Shown: one piece after another, positions 6,476-15,565 of the stretch
How the letters are laid out: each line of letters opens with the position of its first letter
Position numbering within the stretch: the stretch's first letter is position 1
Origin: Clostridiaceae bacterium
Lineage (GTDB): Bacteria; Bacillota; Clostridia; DSM-8532
Assembly (NCBI GenBank): GCA_012842645.1
Contig: DUSJ01000305.1
Location: forward strand, 1-15,715
DNA: 15,715 bases
Direction: 5' to 3'
The notes under the pieces: generated by a model
Database searches by the model: none
Seen by the model: only the letters and a program-made list of their open reading frames with translations
What the model was told of the DNA's origin: nothing
Program-made: the position numbers and the translations under genes

Positions 6476-7129
6476 ATGGCAATTAAAGCAGCGATTTTTG
6501 ATCTTGACGGCGTAATCGTCGATACAGCGAAATATCATTACCTGGCCTGGAAGAGACTTGCCGGCGAACTTGGCTTTGAGTTCACAGAGAAGGACAATGA
6601 AAGGCTCAAGGGCGTATCCCGCATGCGTTCCCTTGAGATCCTGCTGGAAGTGGGTGGTCTTTCCGGAAAGTTCTCCGAGGAAGAAATGCTTGATATGGCT
6701 GCCAGGAAAAACGGATGGTATGTGGAACATATATCGCGGATGGATGAAAGCGAAATCCTCCCGGGCACTGTCGAATGCCTCAGGGGTTTCAGGAACCTTG
6801 GTATAAAAACCGTCCTTGGATCGGCAAGCAAAAACGCGATGCTGATCCTGAGCAATCTCAGGCTTGCTCCGTATTTTGACGCTATCATTGACGGAACAAA
6901 GGTATCAAAAGCCAAGCCTGATCCGGAAGTCTTTCTGCTGGGAGCGAAGGAGGCAGGCGTAAAACCTGGGGAATGCGTGGTTTTCGAAGACGCCCAGGCG
7001 GGTATCGAGGCTGCGAAAAGAGCAGGCATGAAGGCTGTCGCGATAGGAAATCCCGATGATTTGAGCGGGTATGACAGGATATACAGGGGACTTTTTGAGG
7101 TAAAGCCGGAAGAGATCATAAAAATATAA
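6476..7129 (+). CDS. pgmB: Beta-phosphoglucomutase (HAD superfamily)
   Basis: This 217-residue cytoplasmic enzyme should convert beta-glucose-1-phosphate to glucose-6-phosphate. Motif I is FDLDGVIVDT with nucleophile Asp9 and acid/base Asp11. The beta-PGM signature KGVSRMRSLEILL sits in the helical cap, followed by GSASKN (motif II region), SKAKPDPEVF with the motif III lysine, and FEDAQAGIEAA (motif IV). These features separate it from generic HAD phosphatases. An in-frame ATG at 6389 would read through the palindrome. The ATG at 6476 has GGAGG ten bases upstream and gives the normal family N-terminus and length, so I chose it. It follows glgP in one operon and ends in a clear terminator. 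Its substrate is made by the GH65 phosphorylase across the divergent promoter, which links the two operons functionally. Confidence 0.94.
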   Translation: MAIKAAIFDLDGVIVDTAKYHYLAWKRLAGELGFEFTEKDNERLKGVSRMRSLEILLEVGGLSGKFSEEEMLDMAARKNGWYVEHISRMDESEILPGTVECLRGFRNLGIKTVLGSASKNAMLILSNLRLAPYFDAIIDGTKVSKAKPDPEVFLLGAKEAGVKPGECVVFEDAQAGIEAAKRAGMKAVAIGNPDDLSGYDRIYRGLFEVKPEEIIKI

Positions 7130-7154
7130 GGGAGCAAAATATGCTCCCATTTTT
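7130..7154 (+). terminator. Rho-independent terminator of the glgP-pgmB operon
   Basis: GGGAGCA (7130-7136) pairs with TGCTCCC (7142-7148) around a 5-base loop, followed by ATTTTT. It starts directly after the pgmB stop codon. Confidence 0.85.
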
Positions 7155-7166
7155 ACTATTTATTGG

Positions 7167-7212
7167 CCTGTCCCCAATACTCAAAATGAGTAAAAGTATA
7201 CGTCCCCTATAC

Positions 7213-7215
<3 letters not shown>
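7167..7215. repeat. 49-base dispersed repeat, copy 1, overlapping the purA stop codon
   Basis: This matches 11912-11960 in the same orientation at 46 of 49 positions; the differences are confined to 7176-7179. It contains CTCAAAATGAG (self-complementary arms) and GTATACGTCCCCTATAC, which can form a small hairpin. Read on the minus strand it starts TGAGTATAGGGGACG, and that TGA is the purA stop codon (7213-7215). Confidence 0.85.
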
Positions 7216-8561
<1,346 letters not shown>

Positions 8562-8599
8562 ATAATACGTAAGCGTTCCCGCAAAAATAACAGAATGAT

Positions 8600-8627
8600 T
8601 AAGGCTGCCTTTTCAGGGACAGCCTTA
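8600..8627 (-). terminator. Hairpin after the gal operon, probable terminator
   Basis: TAAGGCTG (8600-8607) pairs with CAGCCTTA (8620-8627), an 8-base-pair stem extended by a GG/CC pairing with a bulge. It lies about 42 bases after the galE stop. The minus-strand tail (AATCATTCTGTTATTTTT) is only moderately T-rich, so termination may be partial; the plus-strand side (TTTTATA) is similar. Confidence 0.6.
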
Positions 8628-8669
8628 TTTTATACAGTTATTATAACCATTTGGCAGGTCTGTCATTAA

Positions 8670-9656
8670 TCAGTCCGGGTAACCGTCGGGGTGCTTCCTG
8701 TGCCACTCCCAGGCAGAGGACAGGATGGTCTCCAGATCGTCTTCTTCAGGCGACCAGCCAAGCTCTTTCCTGATCCTGTCCGACGATGCGACCAGCACTG
8801 CAGGATCGCCGGCCCTTCTTGGAGAGATGACGCTCTTTATTTCCCGTCCTGTGACCTTTCGGGCGCATTCGATGACTTCCTTCACCGAGAAGCCTTCACC
8901 ATTGCCAAGGTTATATACCTTGCTGCCGTTTCCGGCCCTCAGGCTCTCAAGGGCCAGTATATGGGCTTTCGCCAGGTCGGAAACATGGATATAGTCCCTG
9001 ATGCAGGTCCCGTCAGGGGTATCATAATCGTCCCCGAATATCTGGACGTATTCCCTCTTCCCGAGCGCCGCCTCCATAACGATCGGCACAAGGTGGGTTT
9101 CCGGCCTGTGATCTTCGCCGATCATGCCGCTTTTATGGGCTCCGGCCGCGTTGAAATACCTTAGGCATACCGATTTTATGCCATAGGCTTCGTCGCACCA
9201 TCGCAGCATCCTTTCGATGGCAAGCTTGGTATCTCCGTAAGGATTCGTGGGCAGAGTCCTGTCGGTCTCCTGTATGGGTATCCTTTCAGGTTCTCCATAG
9301 GTGGCGGCGGTAGAAGAAAACACTATGTGCTTTACTCCGTATTCCACCATTTTCTCGAGCAGGCACTGGGTCCCGTACACGTTGTTGTCGTAATACTTAA
9401 GGGGAACCGTAACGCTTTCCCCAACGAGGGAATTTGCCGCAAAGTGAATCACCGCGCTGATATCGTTCCGGGAAAAGACCTCGTCCATGAACTCCCTGTC
9501 CCTGATATCGCCCTTGTAGAACTTGCCTCCAAGGATGGCTGATTTATGTCCTTTCTGCATGTTGTCGATTATTACTATCTCCTCATTCTTAGAAAGCAGT
9601 TCCAGGGCTACATGGCTTCCGATGTAGCCTGCGCCGCCTGTTACCAGTATGCTCAT
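8670..9656 (-). CDS. galE: UDP-glucose 4-epimerase
   Basis: This 328-residue enzyme interconverts UDP-galactose and UDP-glucose using bound NAD. It is an extended short-chain dehydrogenase: the NAD-binding GGAGYIGSH (residues 7-15) opens the Rossmann fold, followed by GDIRD and the HFAA segment. The catalytic pair is Tyr140 and Lys144 in YGDTK, followed by LRYFNAAGA and RDYIHVSDLA, both typical of GalE. The start codon overlaps the stop of galK (ATGA), so the two are translationally coupled; an AGAGGTGG ribosome binding site lies inside the galK end. It is the last gene of the galT-galK-galE operon and completes the Leloir pathway by regenerating UDP-glucose for GalT. Confidence 0.96.
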   Translation of the reverse strand: MSILVTGGAGYIGSHVALELLSKNEEIVIIDNMQKGHKSAILGGKFYKGDIRDREFMDEVFSRNDISAVIHFAANSLVGESVTVPLKYYDNNVYGTQCLLEKMVEYGVKHIVFSSTAATYGEPERIPIQETDRTLPTNPYGDTKLAIERMLRWCDEAYGIKSVCLRYFNAAGAHKSGMIGEDHRPETHLVPIVMEAALGKREYVQIFGDDYDTPDGTCIRDYIHVSDLAKAHILALESLRAGNGSKVYNLGNGEGFSVKEVIECARKVTGREIKSVISPRRAGDPAVLVASSDRIRKELGWSPEEDDLETILSSAWEWHRKHPDGYPD

Positions 9657-10846
9657 AATTCCACCTCTACTTCCCTTCCGCCGTCTCCTATCTCGGAGAT
9701 GTAGAAGCTGGCGTCATAGCCTATCTTTTCCCTGTAAGCTTTCCCTACGGAGTCTATGAAATTGTCTATTTTACTGTTCTCCACCAGGCTGACCGTGCAG
9801 CCGCCGAAGCCGGCGCCGGTCATGCGGGAACCCAATACGCCCTCCTGCTTTCTTGCTTCTTCCACAAGGGTATCCAGCTCCGGTCCCGTAACTTCGTACA
9901 GGTCCCTGAGGGAGTTGTGGGACTGGTTCAAAAGCTCTCCGAACAGCTTCAGGTTACCTTCTTTCAATGCCTTTACCGAGTCGATGACTCTCTGGTTCTC
10001 GTAAATAACGTGCTCCACGCGCTTTCTTATTACGTCATCGGTCAGCAGATGCTTGTGAGCCTCATATTCGGCACGGGATATATCTGCGAGGCAGGTAGCC
10101 TCCGGGAAGGCTTTTTTCAGCATTTCAAGGCCCTGCTCGCATTGGGCTCTCCGTTCGTTGTACTTGCCCTCGCCGAGGCTCCGCTTTTTATTGGTATTGG
10201 ATATGACGAGGGAATACCCGTCCAGCTTTACAGGTACCAGTTCATAGCTCAGGTCGCTGCATTTCAGGAAAATGGCATGGTCCTTTTTCCCCATTGCCGA
10301 TGCGAACTGGTCCATGATGCCGCATTTTACTCCCACATAATTATGTTCAGCCCTTTGGGAGATCAGGGCCATTTCGATCATATCGATCTTTTTGGTTTTG
10401 CCGTAGGCTTCATCGCCCAGGCTGACCAGGGCGACGGCGGTGGCTATTTCTATCGCCGCTGACGAGGATAAGCCGCTTCCCAGCGGGACCTTGTCATCAA
10501 ACATCAAATCACAGCCAATTACCCTATAACCTGACTTTATAAGCTCATCAGCCACGCCAAGCTGGTAATTTCCCCATCTTAGACCCTTATAATTCTGAAG
10601 CTTTTCCAGTTCGGCTTCCACCATTACCTCCAGGTCAGTGGCGATAAGCCTTATTTTATTGTCCTGCCTTGGTCTTGCCAATACGGTGGACGCGAGTGTG
10701 AGAGCCGCTGGGAAGACGTATCCGCCGTTATAGTCCGTATGCTCCCCTATAAGATTTACGCGTCCGGGCGCTTTGAATATACGGATTCCGTCTGCGCTGC
10801 CGCCAAAGTATCCGATGAAGTTCCTGATCAATGTCTCATGGCTCAT
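9653..10846 (-). CDS. galK: Galactokinase
   Basis: This 397-residue GHMP-family kinase phosphorylates alpha-galactose to galactose-1-phosphate with ATP. The galactokinase signature GRVNLIGEHTDYNGG spans about residues 28-42. The GHMP ATP loop LGSGLSSSAAIE, the GVKCGIMDQFAS segment with the catalytic Asp, and the C-terminal GSRMTGAGFGGC motif are all present. An ATG six bases upstream (10852) is only one base from the GGGAGG ribosome binding site, which is too close, so I place the start at 10846, seven bases from it. The gene lies 54 bases after galT and overlaps galE by four bases, so it is the middle gene of the gal operon. Confidence 0.95.
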   Translation of the reverse strand: MSHETLIRNFIGYFGGSADGIRIFKAPGRVNLIGEHTDYNGGYVFPAALTLASTVLARPRQDNKIRLIATDLEVMVEAELEKLQNYKGLRWGNYQLGVADELIKSGYRVIGCDLMFDDKVPLGSGLSSSAAIEIATAVALVSLGDEAYGKTKKIDMIEMALISQRAEHNYVGVKCGIMDQFASAMGKKDHAIFLKCSDLSYELVPVKLDGYSLVISNTNKKRSLGEGKYNERRAQCEQGLEMLKKAFPEATCLADISRAEYEAHKHLLTDDVIRKRVEHVIYENQRVIDSVKALKEGNLKLFGELLNQSHNSLRDLYEVTGPELDTLVEEARKQEGVLGSRMTGAGFGGCTVSLVENSKIDNFIDSVGKAYREKIGYDASFYISEIGDGGREVEVEL

Positions 10847-10900
10847 GTTCATGCCTCCCTTTTCGCTTCCGGCCGGTTATCCTGGCCTGAAAGTCCTCGT

Positions 10901-11869
10901 TTATTTTTTATTGACAAACCTTTTATATGCTTCTCTCAATTCCTGCGCTTTCTCCTCAGGAGCGGTCGGATTGCAGTGGGCCCAGGCCCCGGTTTCGCTC
11001 GAAGCGTTGAATTTTATCTTTGCCTCGGAACGCATGGGCGGGAAAAATTCTATGTGGAAATGGTATATGTCGCTGAAATCGCCGGAATTGACAGGATCCT
11101 GGTGCATGCACATCATGTACGGAAAAGGTTTGTCGAACAGAGAATCCAGCATTCCGACCGTTTCCCTGATGGTTTTCGCCAGGTTGTCCTTCTCGCGGTC
11201 ACTGAACTGGGCAAGGTTCTGCTTGTGGCTCCTTCCGATAATATATACGCCGTAGGGATACTCGGTAAAGAAGGGCAATACCACGGTAAAGTCCTCGTTT
11301 TCAAATATCACTCGCTTTTCGAAATTCCTCTCCTCCCGGAGCATGCGGCAGATCAGGCATTCCCCTGTCTTATGGTGGTGCTCCCTGCATGCGTCAAGCT
11401 CCAGTTCAATTTTTTTGGGGATGAAAGAATACCCGTAGATTTGCCCGTGGGGATGGGGCATCGTGACTCCCACGACTTCGCCGCGGTTTTCGAAGATAAA
11501 TATGTATTTTATTTTTTCATCCCTGCGAAGATCCTCGAATCTTTCCACCCAGAGATCCACAAGTTTCCTGATATGGCTTTCAGTAAGCTCGGGGAGAGTT
11601 ATGGTATGGTTCGGCGAATAAAGTATCACCTCGCACTTGCCGTAAGCGGGTGCTGTCCTGAAAAAGTCGTTGCCGACATCATCCGGTTCAGGCGGGTTCT
11701 GCATCAGCGCCGGGAAGTCATTATCATATTTCAGGACTTCATAATCCGGAACCCGCCCTGACGACGGACAGAACGGACACCAATCCTTCGGCATCTGGGG
11801 CCGGTCCTGCCGGTGGGATGCAATCATGACCCAGTCCTTGATAAGAGGATGCCATCTTAGCTCAGCCAT
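10901..11869 (-). CDS. galT: Galactose-1-phosphate uridylyltransferase
   Basis: This 322-residue HIT-superfamily enzyme exchanges UMP between UDP-glucose and galactose-1-phosphate. The active-site HPHGQ places the covalent nucleophile at His141. Cys31 and Cys34 (WCPFC) with His88 (SPNHT) look like the structural metal site of GalT. The C-terminal MHQDP and FHIEFFPP stretches fit the second HIT half. It is the first gene of the galT-galK-galE operon, with an AAAGGAT ribosome binding site eight bases before the ATG. It is divergent from an AraC-family gene, and a dispersed repeat fills its leader. It is the histidine-triad GalT type, not the unrelated GalT family found in lactobacilli and bacilli. 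Confidence 0.95.
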   Translation of the reverse strand: MAELRWHPLIKDWVMIASHRQDRPQMPKDWCPFCPSSGRVPDYEVLKYDNDFPALMQNPPEPDDVGNDFFRTAPAYGKCEVILYSPNHTITLPELTESHIRKLVDLWVERFEDLRRDEKIKYIFIFENRGEVVGVTMPHPHGQIYGYSFIPKKIELELDACREHHHKTGECLICRMLREERNFEKRVIFENEDFTVVLPFFTEYPYGVYIIGRSHKQNLAQFSDREKDNLAKTIRETVGMLDSLFDKPFPYMMCMHQDPVNSGDFSDIYHFHIEFFPPMRSEAKIKFNASSETGAWAHCNPTAPEEKAQELREAYKRFVNKK

Positions 11870-11911
11870 TTGATATCATCCTTTCTTATATATTGGAGGT
11901 GAGAACGGGTA

Positions 11912-11960
11912 CCTGTCCCCTTTGCTCAAAATGAGTAAAAGTATACGTCCCCTATACTCA
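11912..11960. repeat. 49-base dispersed repeat, copy 2, in the galT leader
   Basis: This is the second copy of the repeat at 7167-7215 (46 of 49 identical). It extends to the left with GGTACC before the CTGTCCCC stretch. On the minus strand its first base overlaps the last base of the predicted galT -10 box, so the gal transcript would begin within it. Confidence 0.85.
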
Positions 11961-11988
11961 TTATAGGATTGTGAGGTATGGGGGTAAA
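11960..11988 (-). promoter_or_regulatory. Predicted promoter of the galT-galK-galE operon
   Basis: On the minus strand TTTACC (11983-11988) is followed after 17 bases by a perfect TATAAT (11960-11965). The -35 box is weak, which would fit a requirement for an activator such as the divergent AraC-family protein. The predicted start near 11953 lies inside the repeat at 11912-11960. Confidence 0.5.
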
Positions 11989-12002
11989 TGTTACAATGTT
12001 AG

Positions 12003-12008
12003 TATAAT
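12003..12008 (+). promoter_or_regulatory. Predicted -10 box of the AraC-family gene
   Basis: A perfect TATAAT lies 32 bases before the ATG at 12041, with no recognisable -35 box 16-18 bases upstream. A start near 12014 would fall after the in-frame GTG at 12011, which supports ATG 12041 as the real start codon. Confidence 0.45.
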
Positions 12009-12040
12009 ATGTGTTATTGTTGACATATGGGGTAGTCGGG

Positions 12041-12859
12041 ATGCTGGAGAAGTATTATATCTCAAAAAAAGATAATACGGATTTAAATGTTTACAGATGT
12101 GGTTTTGAAAAATGTTCTCCCGGTTACTTCTGGGGACCCGGCGTCCGGGACCATTACATAATCCACATCGTTTCGTCGGGGAAGGGAATCTATACGGTAA
12201 ACGGGAAAACCTATGGTCTTGAAGCGGGGCATGGGTTCCTGATATGTCCCGGCCAGATAGTGTACTACAAGGCCGACGACAATAACCCATGGACATATTA
12301 CTGGGTGGGGTTCCATGGTCTTAAGGCCGAACAGGTCCTGAAAAAGGCGGGTCTTTCAAAGGATAAACTCATTTTCAGCATGACTGAATCAGACAACCTC
12401 ATTCCCAGTCTCAGCGACCTTATAAATGAAGCCCGTCATAATGTCTCGGACCTGATGCTGACCGGGCTGCTGTACCGGTTCCTGGCTTACCTGGTAAACC
12501 GGAGCGAAAATAAAACACAAGCGGGTGACAGAGTCATAGACACCACCCGCTATGTGTCAAAAGCTGTTGAATATATAGAGAAAAACTTTTCCGGAGAACT
12601 TACGGTCCAGTCGGTCGCCGACTACCTGAAAATAGACAGGAGCTACCTTTCAACCCTGTTCTCCAAGCACCTCGGGACCACGCCAAGGGACTTTATCATT
12701 AAGTACAGGATGGACAAAGCCTGCGAGCTTTTAAAGAATCCCCAGCTGAGCGTGAGCGATGTCGCAAGGTCTGTAGGTTATGAGGACCCGTTTCAGTTCT
12801 CCAAAACCTTTAAAAGCAGAACAGGCCAGTCTCCCCTGTACTTCAGGAAAAAGCTCTGA
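12041..12859 (+). CDS. AraC-family transcriptional regulator
   Basis: This 272-residue regulator has an N-terminal cupin-like ligand-binding domain (about residues 20-100: DHYIIHIVSSGKGIYTVNGKTYGLEAGHGF read in two parts, then WVGFHG). The C-terminal AraC double helix-turn-helix spans about residues 170-272, with the first helix-turn-helix in LTVQSVADYLKIDRSYLSTLF and the second in SVSDVARSVGYEDPFQFSKTFK, ending GQSPLYFRKKL. The layout matches AraC regulators of the MsmR/RafR type that often activate galactoside genes. It is divergent from galT and converges on xylA with only 12 bases between the stops, so the gal operon is the likeliest target. An in-frame GTG at 12011 is less likely as a start because the -10 box lies too close to it. 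Ligand unknown. Confidence 0.9.
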   Translation: MLEKYYISKKDNTDLNVYRCGFEKCSPGYFWGPGVRDHYIIHIVSSGKGIYTVNGKTYGLEAGHGFLICPGQIVYYKADDNNPWTYYWVGFHGLKAEQVLKKAGLSKDKLIFSMTESDNLIPSLSDLINEARHNVSDLMLTGLLYRFLAYLVNRSENKTQAGDRVIDTTRYVSKAVEYIEKNFSGELTVQSVADYLKIDRSYLSTLFSKHLGTTPRDFIIKYRMDKACELLKNPQLSVSDVARSVGYEDPFQFSKTFKSRTGQSPLYFRKKL

Positions 12860-12871
12860 TGTATCCGTGTT

Positions 12872-14197
12872 TTATTTGGTTTCCAATATGTACTGGTTCA
12901 GGATGGCTTCAAGCACTTCCTGGCGGCCCGAGGACAGCTGAGGTTCGCCGTGTTCGAGGGTATAAGCCTCAAGTTCCCTGAATCCGGCTTTTCCTTCAAC
13001 TATGTCCTTGCCGATGCCAGTCTCATAACTCTTGTATCTTTCCTTGATAAACTTGTCGAATACTCCGTCCTCAACAAGCCTGTAAGCAACCTTCAGGCCT
13101 TTTGCGAAAGCATCCATGCCGGCAATATGTCCGTAGAACATGTCAACGGGTTCGAAGGATGCCCTGCGCACCTTGGCGTCAAAGTTAAGGCCGCCCTTGT
13201 CAAATCCGCCCATCTTCAGTACTTCATACATTGCAAGAGTTGTTTCGTAAATGTTGGTGGGGAACTGGTCCGTATCCCAGCCAAGGAGCAGATCGCCCTG
13301 GTTTGCGTCAATGCTGCCAAGCATGTTGTTAATGCGGGCTACTCTCAGATCGTGCTGGAACGTATGCTGGGCAAGGGTGGCGTGATTGGCCTCGATATTA
13401 AGCTTGAAATATGCGTCCAGGCCGTTTTGCTTCAGGAATCCGATAACTGTTGCCGCGTCAAAGTCATACTGGTGCTTTGTGGGTTCTTTCGGCTTCGGCT
13501 CAATAAGAAGCTGGCCGTCAAACCCGATTTCCTTTGCATAATCGGCAGCCATGGACAGGAATCTTGCCATATTGTCCAGCTCCAGCTTCATGTCGGTGTT
13601 CAGAAGGGTTTCATAACCTTCGCGTCCGCCCCAGAAAACATAGTTCTGTCCGCCCAGTTCCTTGGTAATTTCCATGGCCTTTTTCACCTGTGATGCCGCA
13701 TATGCGAAAACTTCGGCATGGTTCGACGTAGCGGCTCCGTGGGTGAATCTCCTGTGGCTGAAAGCGTTGGTTGTGCCCCAGAGCAGTTTTACAGGGCTGT
13801 TCTTCATACGGTCCTTGATTCTCTCAACGACCAGGTCAAGCCGTTTGTTGGTCTCCCTCAACGTATCAGCCTCAGGGGCGATATCCCTGTCATGGAAGCA
13901 GAAGAAAGGCACGCCCAGTTTCTCGCAGAACTCAAAGCAGGCTTCCACTTTTGCATACGCGAGATCCATCGGGTCCTGTATATCGTCCCATGGTCTTAAG
14001 GCTGAGCCGCCCATTCCGAACATATCTCCGCCCCTTGCCTGGAACGTGTGCCAGTAAGCCACTGAGAAGCGAAGGTGTTCCTTCATTGTTTTTCCGCCGA
14101 TTACTTCGTCGGGATTGTAATACTTGAAAGCCAGCGGATTGTCCGATCCCGGCCCTTCGTACGGGATTTTGCCTACCCCTTTGAAAAATTCAGACAT
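12872..14197 (-). CDS. xylA: Xylose isomerase
   Basis: This 441-residue enzyme converts D-xylose to D-xylulose and usually also isomerises glucose weakly. The N-terminal extension ([25 protein letters not shown]) and the length mark the class II type. The active-site His102 and Asp105 lie in FFCFHDRD. Metal-binding residues are expected in [18 protein letters not shown] and [17 protein letters not shown], and [10 protein letters not shown] carries the last metal ligands. The AGGAGGG ribosome binding site is eight bases from the ATG. It lies 40 bases downstream of a ROK-family regulator gene transcribed the same way. No xylB follows; the next gene converges on it. Confidence 0.97.
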   Translation of the reverse strand: MSEFFKGVGKIPYEGPGSDNPLAFKYYNPDEVIGGKTMKEHLRFSVAYWHTFQARGGDMFGMGGSALRPWDDIQDPMDLAYAKVEACFEFCEKLGVPFFCFHDRDIAPEADTLRETNKRLDLVVERIKDRMKNSPVKLLWGTTNAFSHRRFTHGAATSNHAEVFAYAASQVKKAMEITKELGGQNYVFWGGREGYETLLNTDMKLELDNMARFLSMAADYAKEIGFDGQLLIEPKPKEPTKHQYDFDAATVIGFLKQNGLDAYFKLNIEANHATLAQHTFQHDLRVARINNMLGSIDANQGDLLLGWDTDQFPTNIYETTLAMYEVLKMGGFDKGGLNFDAKVRRASFEPVDMFYGHIAGMDAFAKGLKVAYRLVEDGVFDKFIKERYKSYETGIGKDIVEGKAGFRELEAYTLEHGEPQLSSGRQEVLEAILNQYILETK

Positions 14198-14216
14198 AAA
14201 TGATCCCTCCTGATAA

Positions 14217-14231
14217 AAATTATTAATTTAA
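14217..14231. promoter_or_regulatory. Candidate XylR operator upstream of xylA
   Basis: On the minus strand TTAAATTAATAATTT lies between the ROK stop codon and the xylA ribosome binding site. A nearly identical 16-base motif, differing by one inserted T, is at 15484-15499 downstream of the ROK gene's promoter. AT-rich sites of this sort are typical for XylR, but low sequence complexity makes the match weak evidence. Confidence 0.35.
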
Positions 14232-14248
14232 TGGCATTTAATAGCCAA
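14220..14248 (-). promoter_or_regulatory. Possible private promoter of xylA
   Basis: On the minus strand TTGGCT (14243-14248), 17 bases, then TAATAA (14220-14225). It overlaps the ROK stop codon and the candidate operator. Both boxes are imperfect, so xylA may instead depend on read-through from the ROK gene. Confidence 0.3.
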
Positions 14249-15425
14249 AAAGCTTTCTGACCGGTATAATCGCGGCTCCCAGCGCAGAGGAGTTTTCGCC
14301 GAAACTCGATGCGAGTATTCTGCAGTTATGGGCAGGATACGTTAGGGCTGTCCTCGAAGCCTCATATCTTATAATCTCAAGCACCAGGTCCGAGAATTGC
14401 GTGAACTTCTTGCCGAGAACGATTTGCTGCGGGTTGAAAGCATTGATAAGATAGCCTATGACTTGTCCCAGGCTTACTGCGGCATCCTGGAAAATTCTCA
14501 GGCTGTGTATTTCTCCGTTTCTGGCGTTATTTATCATGTGACCGAATATATCTCCGTCATCCATGCCGGACATGGAATCCTCTGAAAACTCGGAAGATTC
14601 CCTGTATTTTGCAACCATTGCGTTGACTGAGGCTACCGCTTCAAGGCAGCCTTTTTTCCCGCACTTGCATCTGAGGGCGTTCCCGGGCACGGGAATATGT
14701 CCCACCTCTCCGGCGCTTCCCGTGGAACCTCTGTAAATCATGCCTCTCACAAAAATACCCGAACCTATGCCGGACTCGATGTTGATGCAAATAAAATCTT
14801 CCGTGCCTCTGCATATACCGAGCCAACTCTCGCAAATGGCCGAGCACATTGACTCGTTTTCTATATAAACGGTTGTGCTTAGCTTTTCTCTCAGTTTATC
14901 CTGTATGGACACGTCATTCCAGCCCATGTTTGGCGCGAGTATGATTTTTTTCGTATGTATGTCAATGAGACCCGGTATCGACAGTCCCACTCCAAGCACA
15001 CACTCGGGCCTAATCTTAAGGTTCTGAATCATTGAAGAGTAAATATCGGAGATTCGGTCCACGGTTTCGTCAGGTCCCAATACGCTGTCGGTTTCATATT
15101 TCTTTTCGTAAATAACTTTTCCGGTTATATCGACTAGGATTGTATAGATGAACTTCACATCGACGTCAAATCCGAAGGAATAGTAGGAATCCGGCTTAAT
15201 TTTCAGCATGGTAGGCTTCCTTCCGCCGGAAGATTTCCCTTCGCCGATTTCTTCAATATACCTGTCTTTCAGCAAAGACTTCACTATCGCGCTGATTGCC
15301 GTGGCGGACAGGCCGGTTTTCTCCGCCAGCTCGATCCGGGATATGCCTTCATTGGTCCTTATAAGCTCAAGCACAGTGGATTGGTTCATTTTTTTCAGGT
15401 ACTGGTTGTTGCCTGTTTTCCTCAC
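14238..15425 (-). CDS. xylR: ROK-family transcriptional regulator, XylR-like
   Basis: This 395-residue repressor combines an N-terminal winged helix-turn-helix (about residues 12-75; IRTNEGISRIELAEKTGLSA, then IVKSLLKDRYIEEIGEG and SGGRKPTML) with a ROK sugar-kinase-like domain. The ROK metal-binding signature GHIPVPGNALRCKCGKKGCLE is intact, with the His and three Cys residues expected to bind zinc. DIGxD-like kinase residues are degenerate (FGFDVD), as is normal for ROK repressors. The start is a GTG with GAGGT about ten bases upstream; the next ATG is twelve codons in and would cut the conserved N-terminus. It lies directly upstream of xylA, so xylose control is the natural role. Family sure, ligand inferred. 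Confidence 0.92.
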   Translation of the reverse strand: MRKTGNNQYLKKMNQSTVLELIRTNEGISRIELAEKTGLSATAISAIVKSLLKDRYIEEIGEGKSSGGRKPTMLKIKPDSYYSFGFDVDVKFIYTILVDITGKVIYEKKYETDSVLGPDETVDRISDIYSSMIQNLKIRPECVLGVGLSIPGLIDIHTKKIILAPNMGWNDVSIQDKLREKLSTTVYIENESMCSAICESWLGICRGTEDFICINIESGIGSGIFVRGMIYRGSTGSAGEVGHIPVPGNALRCKCGKKGCLEAVASVNAMVAKYRESSEFSEDSMSGMDDGDIFGHMINNARNGEIHSLRIFQDAAVSLGQVIGYLINAFNPQQIVLGKKFTQFSDLVLEIIRYEASRTALTYPAHNCRILASSFGENSSALGAAIIPVRKLFGY

Positions 15426-15483
15426 CTTTAGGATACCTCGTTCCGTCCGCCTGTTTCACCAGGGTTTTTAAATCAGCCTTTAG

Positions 15484-15499
15484 AAATTATTAAATTTAA
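15484..15499. promoter_or_regulatory. Candidate XylR operator in the ROK gene's leader
   Basis: On the minus strand TTAAATTTAATAATTT, containing the perfect 10-base palindrome TTAAATTTAA. It lies about 30 bases downstream of the predicted transcription start and matches the motif before xylA. Confidence 0.35.
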
Positions 15500-15536
15500 C
15501 CCTGTTCTCCGCCATCTTTTTAATCTTACTTTAATA

Positions 15537-15565
15537 AGTATAGCAAAAAATATGAACTGCGGCAA
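15537..15565 (-). promoter_or_regulatory. Predicted promoter of the ROK gene
   Basis: On the minus strand TTGCCG (15560-15565), 17 bases, TATACT (15537-15542). Transcription would begin near 15530, giving a leader of about 105 bases that includes the candidate operator. The rest of the right-hand edge (15566-15715) holds no gene or structure I can support. Confidence 0.5.

Noticed and set aside
10739..11761. Long plus-strand open frame (340 codons) opposite galT and galK
   Set aside because: It is antisense to two well-supported genes and crosses their boundary, its protein has no recognisable motif, and it arises from codon bias of the real genes.
12011..12040. GTG start ten codons upstream for the AraC-family gene
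   Set aside because: The TATAAT at 12003-12008 predicts transcription starting after this codon, and the family N-terminus begins naturally at ATG 12041.
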